DNA of 64,000 nt from assembly GCA_007844125.1 (NCBI GenBank), contig CM017560.1:6912759-6976758 (forward strand). Reading direction: 5' to 3'. The notes beneath the pieces were generated by a model. It saw only the letters and a list, made by a program, of their open reading frames with translations, was not told the origin of the DNA and ran no database searches. Positions 45,450-56,994 of this stretch are shown here, piece by piece (the first letter of the stretch is position 1; each line of letters opens with the position of its first letter). A program made the translations under genes and the position numbers. Source of the DNA: Sinonovacula constricta (Eukaryota; Mollusca; Bivalvia; Cardiida; Solecurtidae).

Positions 45450-48050
45450 ACGACGACACCCTGGCCCATATCCAGTCTCCCGGTTGTCCAAACGAGCCGG
45501 CATGTAACTTAAAATGAACACACTCCACAACGTTCCAGCAATATGTGACCACAAAGGTTAATCCCTTTTCTTTTCAACACATCCTCACCCATGTTTATGG
45601 TCTTGTGTTTATATTTAACTCACATGTAACGAAAAGAAACAAACACGATAGTTGACATATGCATAAAACGTCATCATGTAGACTTTTATTTACACACATG
45701 ACATGTACGAGAATAATATTTTGCAGAATTTACACAAGGTTCTGGAGTTAAACATACAAATGGATTATTTCATAAAGACAATCAGTATGCCATATATTTT
45801 GCAGTGGTAAAACATTAATTCAGACACATATTCCACTCTTTTGCTCCTGGCATTTTAGATGTGAAAGATTTATGACTAAGTTATGAACTAAGGTTACTTA
45901 ATGATGGTGTTTACCTTATATTTTTTCATTTTTGAAACACAGATTTATACATAATGCTACCTTTTAATTATTTGTTTTATACATATGGATTAGCATATTG
46001 TTCAGATTTTGTAAAAGAAAATCCAAATACATTCCGGGTAGAATCACAAGTTTTTTTCGCAAAATAAACCTATGGCATTAGAGCTATATTTCTTGTAAAA
46101 ATGGATTTCTTTACCTTTGTAAAATATAATAACTGTAAGATCTTATGACGGCCCTCAAATACTGTATATAAACAAGAATGGTTTTCCCCGATTTCTATTT
46201 TTATAGCCGCCAATCAGAGAGTTTGATGCATAACGCTTTCGGTTACACTGTTTAATTTTGTTCAGCCACTGCTTGTTAGTTAACTTTCGACCTGAAGGTG
46301 TTACTGATGTTGAAACAAATGAGATACCGCATACAATAGGCGACAATCTGATTGGTTGGGAAGGTTTTATTGACTCGTCGTCAGATCCTGATAGCGGAGC
46401 AGTTTTTAGGATATGATTTTAATCAGAATGATAAGATCACCCAACCGTTCATGACCTTTGTTCAAGTCACAGTCGGGACTTTAATGTGATGTGGTCTTCC
46501 AGAGCTGTACATATGTGTCGGTGGTTATAGCCAGACAATATTTAGCTTTTTTCTTATTCATCTATAATTAGTGGCTGGAAATTCCCAATGTCAATAAAAA
46601 TTCTGTGTCGGGGCCACCCAAGCTATAGAAGTTTATCAAACACCATGTACTATGTATATAACTTACCATGATCTCACGAACTTGCGTCACGGTCGTTGGG
46701 TTGTTTCCGACTGTGTTCATGGCCACTGTCACTGTCGAACAAAGCTTATCATGATCATTTCGCCCTGAGCACGAAGACTGTGACACATTTGAATAAGTTG
46801 CTACTTCTGCTCCATTTGTTCACGTAGGACAATCACCTCCATCTCCTGAACTGTTTGTATCTTTACTTTTTCTCATCAGACGTTAAACTTTTTGCAGTTT
46901 GTGTATTCAAATGAGCCTCATTTGTCGTCTGACGTTTTTGCTGGAGTTTGACTTCAAGGTCACAGTGGATTGTGGTATTTATTTCCTATATCCATTTTGA
47001 GTTTAATATACCATACGTGGTTGCCTACCCCGAGTGGTAACTGTGTTTAAAGAAACGATTTTACCGAAGTAATAACCTAATCATATTAACCCAGGATATG
47101 CTAAACAGCGAATGTATTTTAATCATTGTTTATACAATTGGCTACTGAAGAGACAATTGAGTTGCTGCCTGCATAACTCTTAGATTTGAATAGAAAAAAA
47201 ATCCAGACATTGTCGTTTCCTATATTTAATACGGAGGGTACCATAAGGCTAGCCTTTTATACGTTTGTTCTTGATTCCCTTTGACGTTGCTTTTATATGT
47301 TGCATTTTCAGATTTTCAGAATTTTTCGGTGAAGATGCATCTATCTCGAACAAAACCAAACGTAGTTACTTTTTTTCAATAAAATATGAGCACTGTTTAG
47401 TTTTTAAGGGTACCATAAATACACCAAGTGTTTATTACATCTCTCCTACGTTTAACTAATGCGAGATCATGCTTATGTCCGCCAATGATGGGTGCTTCAC
47501 TGTTGTTCTGTTAAACAATAATAAAAAGTTTTTAATACACTTGAATGTTTCATTTTAGTGTTTTAAACGACATTAAAATATTTATGGGGAAAAAAGCGCA
47601 TTATTAAATTCACAACTGAAAACAATATATAGTGTTATATAATAATATAATATAATTATGATATATTGTTTATCTGGAATTTTTTGTTTATAAAATTCCG
47701 CTACAAATGAAAATGTATAGTGTCCTATAATTTCACGAGATGCTTCATTGAACATATCAGTTCTTAATTATGTACCCGCATTAAATTGTAATATCTACAA
47801 TATCCAAATGTTCAAGATCATACTTCAAGAATTTTACAGAAATATTATCACTTTTTTTTCTCAGACCTTTGAGATGCAATATGGATTTGATAGAACTTAA
47901 GTTTATAAAACAGTGCTCCACAGTATCTTGTTTGTTAGATATCTGTTATGTTCTTTTTTAACCTTAAATAAATTTTGTATATGGAAGCAATTAAAATAAC
48001 TCTACATGATTACGCTATTGATTTAAGAATACGTTTTTTACGTTCGTTGC
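45450..48050. other. Mostly gene-free stretch
   Basis: No complete exon was accepted. A minus-strand segment at about 46664-46860 ends exactly at GTAAGT and reads Thr-Tyr-Ser-Asn-Val-Ser-Gln-Ser-Ser through Val-Arg-Glu-Ile-Met, but it has a stop upstream and no recognised domain. Confidence 0.3.
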
Positions 48051-48058
48051 AACACAGA

Positions 48059-48523
48059 TTAAATGTTAAAATCCATAACAAGTTGTTTCTGTGTTCCCAA
48101 CTCGTTGTTGCACTTGCAAGGGTAAATGTTCACCTTATTTACCGGAATGCTTCTAAACGTTGTCAGAATTGGCCGTGGACTCTCTGACACCATGACAGGA
48201 CTCTGTACCTGGGTAACTGGCACTTGGAACCAGTCTAGTAGACGCTGTGTTGACACCTTGTTCCTAGGCACCAAGAGCATGCCTTTTTATGTCACTCTGT
48301 ATGGTTTACTGGTCTTCAAAACCTTAGTAAGTCCGACCTCACCATTTACTCTCAAAGTTTCGTTTATGTGCCTTTGATAATTTTGTATGTGATGCAGCTG
48401 TTCTGTCTGGTCCGTACAACTGAGACCACAGAGACTACATCCGTAACGAACCATGTCCAAAGACATATGCGTCTTCATAACATGCGCATTTCTTAGTGGA
48501 ATATAACTTACCGGACTGTACAT
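48059..48523 (-). pseudogene. C2H2 zinc-finger protein remnant with an in-frame stop
   Basis: One frame runs 48523-48059 apart from a single TAA at 48289-48287. Before the stop it reads Arg-Asn-Ala-His-Val-Met-Lys-Thr-His (end of one finger), a linker, then Tyr-Gly-Cys-Ser-Leu-Cys-Gly, with His-His-Ile-Gln and Arg-His spaced as a second C2H2 finger. After the stop it continues with Lys-Gly-Met-Leu-Leu-Val-Pro-Arg and a Pro/Val-rich region. The first finger is incomplete and no splice acceptor is evident. It could be a decayed gene, a decayed element-derived protein, or an exon whose stop is real. Confidence 0.45.
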
Positions 48524-48529
48524 CTACTT

Positions 48530-49500
48530 AATGGACAGCTTAGAGCAAGCACCTGCAAGGTTTGTACAAACGTGTACTATATGTACTAGAGGTAAAGTTA
48601 ACAATGTCGGAAACCAGTATATGACTACAAAGTTACTCTGTTAGATTAATAGATTAATGAAGGCAAAATGCTTTCGTTTCTTAAGGTGTTATTGTTTTAA
48701 AACATAAAAGTAGTATGAAAACACTAACGCCGCAGGGCAATAGCCATCCTGCAATTTATTGAAACGTTTTAAATACGATAAACAAAATCAAGGGTTTCGA
48801 TCAAAATTACTGCTGGTGGTTTAATCGTTTGATCACCTTGTTTACAATTGAACCTTTTAAAGTCAAGAACATAAACTGCTTTTTAATGACATGATGACAG
48901 GCAAGTCGTTGAAAATACACGAACACATTAAGCGATAATTTGGACATTTACTGTTGGAATTCTGTCTGTTCATTTCTCCAGTCGCGCCCTGTAAGGTAAT
49001 ACAATTTCAACATTCTCCTGTGAATTAGGTGAAACTTCGTGCTTTTGTTTGAACCAGGGTTCATGTGTACAAGACTGTTCCCTTCGCCTTTGTAAGTGTC
49101 GGATACCTTGTATTTGTCCATCGTTTGTGCACGATATATTCGTGCATTCTGGCGTGGCTTGCATGGTTTACTTTGTTCGTTATATGTTAAACCCGTCTTT
49201 GTATTCTATTTCTTTCATTTGTGCATGCGTTTTCGTGAGAGTGAATAAGACACATAATCCAATTATCCACACCCAAACATTATTCTAGGCAGCTGTTTAA
49301 AGCTAGGCCAATGCTGTTCAGTAAGCATCGTCGTTCTGTAAGCATCAATATATCAAGTTAGACGCTAAGGGTTTAATTCTCGGCCGTAACTAAGAGTAGT
49401 TCATTGGAAGCTTTTGACATCTTTTCTTAGTTCTGACTAGTAAATATAAGTAGATTCATTTTATATATATATGTAGCGTAGTTTTAATTGAATATATGTA
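48530..49500. other. Gene-free stretch
   Basis: A 64-codon frame at 49164-48970 on the minus strand is not recognised and has stops directly upstream. No other signal was seen. Confidence 0.3.
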
Positions 49501-49504
49501 TTAC

Positions 49505-50400
49505 CAGGAATAAGGAAATATGACAAAGCCAAATGAAAAGTTAGAACAAATTTCTGACCAGCCATCAAACAAAATGAGCAAGCCTAACAGTTATCACCTT
49601 AAAACCGTCACTGTCAGTCAGCGAAAGGGTACGGCTTGGTTGCTTTAACCGGTTTTAAAGAATTCCTACCTCGCACTTCATAAGAGCTTCCTCGAATGCA
49701 AGCAATGAAAAAATCTAGATCTATTTGAAACAAAGCTGCCTAAGCAAACACGTCTTCTTATAGATAAGTTATGACGTCATTAAAAGAACCGGTGTAATTA
49801 AAATGTCCACATAACAATTGGGAGGGATTTAAGTAAACACACATTTGTGATGAGTCATTAAACAAAAAGAACCAATTAAAACGTTACCGCCTTGCAAAGG
49901 ACAGTCGAAAAAAAACTTTGCTCCTTAAGCCCATTTTATAGAGCTCTAACCGCACCTCCTGAGGGGTTTCTCAAATGCAAGCTAAAAAAAGAAACATCGA
50001 TCTATTTGAAAAAAAAATGTCAAAGAGCTGACATTTTCTTAGATAAGTTTTGACATCATTAAAAGACAAGAGTGGTGTACTGAAAAATTAATGCCCACAT
50101 GGCATTTAGTATTTTTTTCTATTGGAAGAGCTACACAAAATTGTAAATGAAATGAAATTTTTGAATAAAAATTATAATGACTAGAGAATAAGTGTAAATG
50201 GTTGTAGCATCCTGCTTATGTGTAGATTGAATTGGGGAACCAAGATCCTATGTCAATCAAAGGGATATACACGTTACAATCCTTTATGTTGAATAAAGTG
50301 ACAACGTGGATTACATACACGGGAGATTTTTACGACCCACCACATTGCACATGTAGCCTTACTGATTCATGAATAAAGAAAAATGACAAGTCTTTGATTT
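49505..50400. repeat. Dispersed repeat family A, copy 2
   Basis: In order it matches 1745-2440: ATATGACAAAG (49518), ACCGGTTTTAAAG (49650), CTCGCACTTC (49671), AATGCAAGCAATGAAAA (49695), then a second internal copy at 49855-50100, and finally AATGGTTGTAGCATC to the GAATAAA side (50196-50380). The internal duplication shows the element is built of repeated blocks. Confidence 0.6.
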
Positions 50401-50726
50401 TGAAACATAAAAAGTGTCTGTAAGTATCACTAAAATTGTAATCAAAGCGCTGAAAGCATTGGAAGACTGGCGCGCCGGTTGAAAGCGTAGTTCCAAGGGA
50501 GTAATCAAGATGTCTTCGAACGGCGAAATGCACATAAAGGAATTGGAAAGATTGCTGTTGATGGTCTTAATAATAATGCTAGAAGGAGGAGTCAGTTTAA
50601 AGCTGGACATTTTCTTTCAAGTAAAACATGAAAACATACGAGAAAACTGTATTCCACCAATGGATGTCACTGCTACCTTAATAAGTTAATATTGCTTAGT
50701 AAACTCTCAATCCACAGAAGCTTGCA

Positions 50727-51186
50727 AAATGGCAACCCACGCTAGATTTTCCCGCAATTTTGGTCACGTGACTGATTTGTTTATAATCGTAGCCTCCTGT
50801 ATTTAGGTCTAGATTTTAAGACAAAAAAATGCCGAAGTCAGTTAGCTTCTTAAACTAACACCACATCACAAACGTTACGAAAAAGGCATTATCTGAAGTA
50901 AACTATAAAAAACCATCTAGTTCTAATGCAGTTATGATCAGCTTCCTCCACAACTGAAGTAGTGTCAACAATGACATGCACAAGGCCCTCGTATCTTAAG
51001 AGACTAAAACAGTTACAATCCTAATTTTTACGTCGATCGCAACAATGCATTAACAAAAATATTTGCCAACTTACTTACGGTCCTAGAAAGCTGAGCAGAA
51101 ACTCGATCCAAAAGCACTCCGATCTATCCAAAATGGCGACCAACGCTATCTCCCGCTTGTCACGTGACTGATTTGTTTATAATCGT
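50727..51186. repeat. Duplicated E-box segment, two copies 400 bp apart
   Basis: The segments 50733-50789 and 51129-51185 share AAAATGGC, then ACGCTA, TCCCGC and TCACGTGACTGATTTGTTTA plus TAATCG. Each carries a CACGTG E-box beside an AAAATGGC motif. They could be a duplicated regulatory element or termini of an unnamed element. Confidence 0.6.
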
Positions 51187-51417
51187 TCTTTTAATATCCT
51201 TTCATATTTGTTCGAACAACAACAGTACATTGTTTCCTTGTTTTTATTTGTTGCATTTCTTTACAAATGTTCGCATTCCTTCGTAATATTTGTGTTTTCT
51301 TAAAACGCACTACTTCTTATGCCGCACAACTACTTGAATACGCTTTCGTGGTCGCAATGATACATCCGAAGTTAACGACCGCGCGTCGCCGTGTTCACAG
51401 CATCGTTACTTAAGACT

Positions 51418-51555
51418 GGCGCATGCGCACCAGTCTAAAACCACTTCAGCGTCAGAATACAACACTGGCGCTGTCTGAAATCAAATGTCAAAATTTCCCA
51501 AACGGCATTCTCTCTTGTGACTGAATGAAATAAAATACCCGGATTCGCTTATAAA
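51418..51555 (+). promoter_or_regulatory. Promoter-like block with NRF1-type palindrome and TATA
   Basis: GCGCATGCGC (51419-51428) matches the NRF-1 palindrome in a locally CpG-rich patch, and TATAAA sits at 51550-51555. Transcription would start near 51580, ahead of the ATG at 51608. The arrangement is suggestive only. Confidence 0.3.
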
Positions 51556-51607
51556 GCGGCCTAGTAAATGGCGAACATGGGTCAGGTCGTGACCCGTGAT
51601 TTCAATT

Positions 51608-51793
51608 ATGAAAGTCCACATGTTGTTTAGAAAGGTGAATATTAAAGAGCGACATTCCAGTAAAGGTTTGAGTCAACAAAAGAACCGGCACGACGTTTTA
51701 GTAGATGAAGTGCCAACATCTGACTTTCGGTATACAGTTCCTCTATATACTATTAGTCCGTTTGAACGAATGTCGGAAATCGCCATAGATTAG
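51608..51793 (+). CDS. Small unrecognised ORF, 61 codons
   Basis: It begins Met-Lys-Val-His-Met-Leu-Phe and ends Phe-Glu-Arg-Met-Ser-Glu-Ile-Ala-Ile-Asp. It lies about 53 bp after TATAAA and is followed by AATAAA at 51891-51896. A short overlapping frame (51577-51630) precedes it in another phase. Its C-terminal half is balanced in composition, unlike repeat-derived frames, but I recognise no family. A chance frame of this size is quite possible in 64 kb. Confidence 0.25.
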   Translation: MKVHMLFRKVNIKERHSSKGLSQQKNRHDVLVDEVPTSDFRYTVPLYTISPFERMSEIAID

Positions 51794-51899
51794 TTGCTGT
51801 TCGCTTAACTGTGATTGTTAAGATGGATGACATTTTTGTTCACAACACAATAATGAGGAAAATATCTTAAAATGGATACATGTAAGATTTAATAAAATT

Positions 51900-53495
51900 G
51901 TGGCTACTTAAATTATGCTATAGTTTAGATAATGGGAAAATGACACTGATGGTGAGTTTATTAATGTTAATTTCTGTAGTATTGTCCGGTATATTACTTT
52001 TTTGCTTTGAAATTTTCTTGAAATTGATGGAAGTATAACATAAAAACACATTTGTTGGATTTTCTCGAATTGTATTTGGAAAGCAATACACCTTTTTGTG
52101 TAATAAATGTATTGTATTCATATTTCAAAACATGGGGGCTGCCATCTTTAAATATAAATATTTTGAGTTGAACATGGTAAAAAGTGTTTTAAATTTGGAA
52201 ATAAACTTTTATAATACATAAAATGTTGTATTTATAAGCATAGAATAAGGTTCCATTTCGAGGATAACAAGGGTTCGCCATCCTTTATGTCACTTTCAGT
52301 ATATAGTGGATTTGGGGCCATCTTGGGTGCCATTATTTTGAATTTCTCAAAACACTTATCGAGGTCAGGTGGGCGTGAATCCGAGGTAGAAATGATGTTA
52401 AAAGTCCAATGCTGGATACATCTTAAAGTCTCCACTTTTTAGCCGGACTATTGGCCTATTGTGTTTGTTCTATGACAGCTTGTTACATATTTTACTCACA
52501 AAATTAAAATTTGTTTAGCGGCTTGCATTTGCGTTTTATATCCCCCCCCCCCTATATTTTTAAAGCAATGATTTCTTTTATTTGAAAAAAGAAAGTATGT
52601 TTTCCAAATGACGTCACGGGTTTTTTTTATAATATGACATCATTAACTAGTTCTTAGGTCAATACTTCGGAAATTTATTTCAAGTTGACCTCTTGAAAGG
52701 AGCTGTTTAGGCACGGCGGCCTGTGTCTCGGGTACATATTGTACCTATTTTGATTGTTAATTATGTAGTCTTTGTTCAGTTATTGACTCCTGAAATAAGT
52801 GAATTCTGGTATTTGTCTCACTTTTGTGGGAATTTACTTGCAATGTATTCTTTTAGTTTAACTACCCAAGACATGTGAGGTTAGAGCGCACAGGAAAAAG
52901 GTACTCGTATAACCACCACAATTGATCCTTTTGCTGATTGACCGTTCAAGTGTGGCAACTGTAAGTTTTTCTTGATTTGTGTATTGTCAGTTACAGGCTA
53001 AAATCTGGCGGTTATGTCCAGTTGTTATATTTGCCTGTGTCTAGCGGTAGTTCTATTTTTGTAATACTGATCGGACTTTGATATATTTTCTTCTTCATGT
53101 GACCTTTCTTTTTTGCTTTGCTATTGAAATAGCTTTATTTTATGTTTTGAGTACCATTTTATCCGTGTTTTTACACGTTACAAGTTCTGCTAAGTAATTA
53201 CAAACAAAAAAGTCAACCAGAGCCCAGGGCTGTACTTACCGTCACTACATTTTTATGTCTAAAATAAAGCGGTCAGCAAAGTTGAGTACACTGATTTTAT
53301 TAACCAAATTTTCATAACATACATAATGGTTTATTAACTGGTATGTTACTATTTGTATAATTATAATCCCTTTTTATCGAAATAAAAATACAGTACTTAC
53401 CTCCACTGAGGTTATTTATTTTCGTGCTCTGTATATGAGAACTATGCTTATGTTCATGCTTATTGTGTAATTAATCTACCACTCAAAACCTCTAG
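51900..53495. other. Gene-free stretch
   Basis: Contains a 12-base C run (about 52542-52553) and two GCCATCTT motifs (52141 and 52317). No exon was recognised. Confidence 0.35.
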
Positions 53496-53499
53496 TCAC

Positions 53500-53745
53500 G
53501 GGAGCGCTCGTGGCGAAGTGGTAGAGTCGGAGACTTGTAACTCCTCTGACTGCTTAGTCTTTACCGCATGGGTTCGAGTCCCATTTGGCGGGAAGGACTT
53601 TTTGTGGGAAGGTCATCCTACTTACCTGAGGTGCCTCGGAGGATCTATCCTGACATTTGTTAGGTTTTTTTCTCAACTAATATCGCTAAAATGACCATAA
53701 ATGGTCGATACGATGTATTTTTTAAAACAGAATTCAATAAAAAGT
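53500..53745 (+). mobile_element. tRNA-derived SINE, family S1, nearly full-length forward copy
   Basis: The tRNA-like head has an A box (TGGCGAAGTGG, 53511-53521), an anticodon-loop-like CTTGTAA (Thr-type TGT) and a B box (GGTTCGAGTCC, 53571-53581). The body follows (GGAAGGACTTTTTGTGGGAA, GAGGTGCC, CTATCC), then the conserved 3' part ACTAATATCGCTAAAATGAC and CATAAATGGTCG, and the tail TTCAATAAAAAG. It defines the family from which the reverse copies at 16.4, 31.7, 33.0, 34.9, 36.0 and 42.4 kb derive. Confidence 0.85.
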
Positions 53746-54599
53746 TCTTCGATATTTTTATTGTACGTAAATATGGACAATTTTATAGTGTTGAAGTAAG
53801 CCTTGTTACATAACTTCCCAACAAGTTGCTACGAATGAATTATTCAAGATAAATTAAATTCATTACAGACGTATCAAACTGAGGTTGGGCATAACAGTAA
53901 AAAATAAAAGTGGTAATTGAGTTTGAAGAATGGTCATCCAGAATCATCCGCGTCCAAATTAAAAACAAGGAGAAAATTGTTTACACATGTTATAGTAGAA
54001 AGCAATTTATAAGGTGCAATATATACAGAAAAGCAAATCTTATTATATCGGCACATTAATTGATGAAGGTTGTTAATTTAAGTATGATTAAACTGTTATC
54101 TATTGCAAAATAAACTGACTTTAATAATAATGCCTATGTATATTTTACTAAAGCAAAGTATCTACGTTCACTGAATAATTGAAAATAAAAAAAGTCATTC
54201 TAACACTACCAATATTTTACCTCTATAAACAAAGAATCATTCTGCTATGATAATATAAACGATACGTAACGGCATAAATCGGGACTATTTTACTGCAATA
54301 GAATAGCTGTTCCTTTTACTTTCCCTACACATTTTCTTCTTGTTGACCAGGCTGACATATTGTGATAAGTTCACATGATCTTCATCTGAAACTTTACCGT
54401 ATCTTGGAAAGTAACAACTTTGTTTCACTAATAACATAAGTATTAAATTACGATGAAAAATAAATCAATAAAATATACAATTTCGTCGGGTTTTGTCCGC
54501 GGGGGTAAAATAGAAAAGCCAAAGAGGGGAATCAACCTAACAACATTGAGTAAATTGTAGTTCAAATGTGTGCCCCTATCAAGTAAAAAATTCCTAAAG

Positions 54600-54805
54600 A
54601 ACTTGTTAGAATGGAAACAGATTTTAAGTTTGCGTGATCTAACGCCCAATTTATCACGGTTTCTGTTTCAGGTGGTTAATGTTATTACTCAGGTCTACGG
54701 CTTTCTACGGCTTTCGTGATTAAATTTATACGCATCTGAACTCGAAACCGTAATATATTAAGCGTTAGATCATGCAAACTTAAAATCTGTCTCTAGAACA
54801 ATGGT
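54600..54805. mobile_element. Palindromic MITE
   Basis: ACAGATTTTAAGTTTGCGTG with ATCTAACGC (54619-54647) is matched on the complement by 54762-54790 with one mismatch in 29. The arms continue inwards through CACGGTTTC and AGTTCAGATG-type sequence to about 75 bp each, leaving a loop of about 40 bp that contains a TCTACGGCTT direct repeat. This is a foldback element without coding capacity. Confidence 0.8.
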
Positions 54806-54809
54806 TTTA

Positions 54810-56910
54810 TTTAACCTAAATATTGTTTAACATCAGTGTACATGAAAGCAAGGGGGACATAATTACAAACACACACAGACTTTACTTTAACTGAGAACAT
54901 TAACAGAAAACGCAGATCGAATTGAAAGTTTACTACATACCTGTAACAATAAAGTTTATGCTGTTGTCAAAAAACCCAAACGAATCTTAAGAATTCATAC
55001 CAAAACATTGACAGTATAACAAACGACCCAATATAACTCCTATTTAAAATAGATATTACCGAACTCTTTGTTTACGTCAAGGTATTGGGTGCGAGATCAG
55101 ACCCTAATAGAAAGGACAAGCACAATACATCCATACAATCCATATTGAACCTTATACCATATCAAAAACCTAAAATAAAGTTCGCATTTAAGCATTATGA
55201 AAACTAAAAGTAAGGCAAGTATATATGAATACCCCATCATTAATTACCATTTGCAAAATAACACACTTGTACAGTGCTAGTTTAATGCAAAGCACAAAGA
55301 CAATGGCAAGATGGTACGAATCATTAGATAGAGAAAGAAAATAATACACAGCATACGGAATATTAAAGAGAAGAAGCACCAGTAAGTGCCTACACAGTGT
55401 TTAATCCTATTTGTACACACTTCGGGGTATCCTCTTCAAAAAAATCTAAATTCCAACCGAATAAATACATGATAACTAACGATAACCATACCATAGAGCT
55501 CTACTTGTTAACTTTCCATTTGTACATGTACTTTTTTAATTTCTCCATAATCGCAACTTATGGTGTTTTTTCAAACCTTTAAAAGTTAATTCATTCGAAA
55601 TAACAACTAAGTTTAGGTTTAAACCTAGTTACTCTCTCTCTTCAAATAGTTAGGTGCAGCAAAAATAGTTCGTAAGATTTTTGACAATTTATTTTTCGTA
55701 AACGGCTGTTAGACTATAAATTATAACAACATATATCCTCTTTACATGTAATATTTCCTTTTGACATCGTTAGTCATGTCAAAGTCTGCGAATGAGCAAC
55801 TAGAAATTGTCCAGCTTCGTTTAGAATATTTTGCACAAGACAGGTCGAAACATATTGACACATACAAACAATACTATGATGCGCCATGGGTTGGGTTTCG
55901 ATTGATAACATAGTCAATCGACAGAAAACTTCTGTTGTTTTTTTGTGTGTGACGTAAGTTTAATCTACACAATTTTTAAGAGAAAATCCGTCCTAGGTTA
56001 CCGATATGTTGATGCATCGTGTCCTTATAGCAGTCAGTTGACAAAATGACCGAGCGGGATGATAAAACCAATACTCTGGTACCTGAAGTTGTGTTTAGCG
56101 TGTCTTTCAGTTTTCATTAACAAGCAGAATATGTCCATATAAACCACATATGAAAGTATGGCATTCAGACTCCCGACAAAGGAACAGCTGTTGGTTTACA
56201 GAGTGGTCAAAATTATTCTGAAGTAAAACAAATATACTGGAAACTGGAAAGCATGCAAGTATTCAAGTGCAAATAAACACCTTTTCTTATACATTGGGAC
56301 AAAGTTACATCAGTCATCCGCATCAGTCATCCGCTCGGGATATCGCAATATCGCATAGTAGATGACGCACAGTCAGTGCAACACTCATTGATCACTCAAA
56401 GACTGCATTTTTATGTATGTCTGAATTACACAATATAATGAATATAATGACGTTCCAGTTTAAACAGATAACAATATTAAAGTTAAGATTGAAACATATA
56501 GCCTTTTTAGATGTACATATTTGTTCTGTACATGCAGTACCTCTACCTGGGCATGAATAAATGACCGCGAGAAGTCATAGTCATGCAGGGTCAATCATCA
56601 ATCGGAACTCCTTGGGTAATTCCGTCCTCAGGACAATCATCCTTCGAATGTATCTGGTGCAATAATACTTAATGAAATCACGATTGTTTTGTTCGCCGGA
56701 AGTCGGAAGAAGAATATGCTTAATTAGTTCGCACAAAACATAAACACTGCCATCGTTTGACAGCTCTGTGTCTGCTGCGCGGGGTAAATTAAAATCGGAT
56801 GATTTAAATTTGAAGCCGCCACAAATTTAAGTTTTACTGGCATCGTACTGTAGTGAGCTGTCACCCGAGCTGCCATCTTTGTTTTGACGTCTGTCTCAAA
56901 AGAAGTTCCA
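54810..56910. other. Gene-free AT-rich stretch
   Basis: No exon or RNA gene was recognised. The minus frame at 56951-56724 overlaps the dispersed repeat at 56917-56992. Confidence 0.35.
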
Positions 56911-56916
56911 TTTAGA

Positions 56917-56992
56917 TAAATGGCCGATGTAATCCGACTACCTACACACATTCGAGAGATGATTCGTGAATTATCCGAGGTGTTCCGATTGG
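56917..56992. repeat. Dispersed repeat, copy 2 of 2
   Basis: This segment matches 42592-42670 (ATTCGAGAGATGATTCGTGA and TTATCCGAGGTG). Identity fades within about 20 bp on either side. Confidence 0.75.
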
Positions 56993-56994
56993 GT

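Noticed and set aside
48970..49164. 64-codon minus frame as an exon of the zinc-finger remnant
   Set aside because: A different context with stops upstream and no cysteine-histidine pattern.
50510..50689. 59-codon frame starting Met-Ser-Ser-Asn-Gly-Glu
   Set aside because: It is short, unrecognised and adjacent to a dispersed repeat, with no promoter or splice support.
53500..53590. A functional tRNA-Thr gene
   Set aside because: The A and B boxes are good, but the stems do not pair as a tRNA and the conserved SINE body follows directly.
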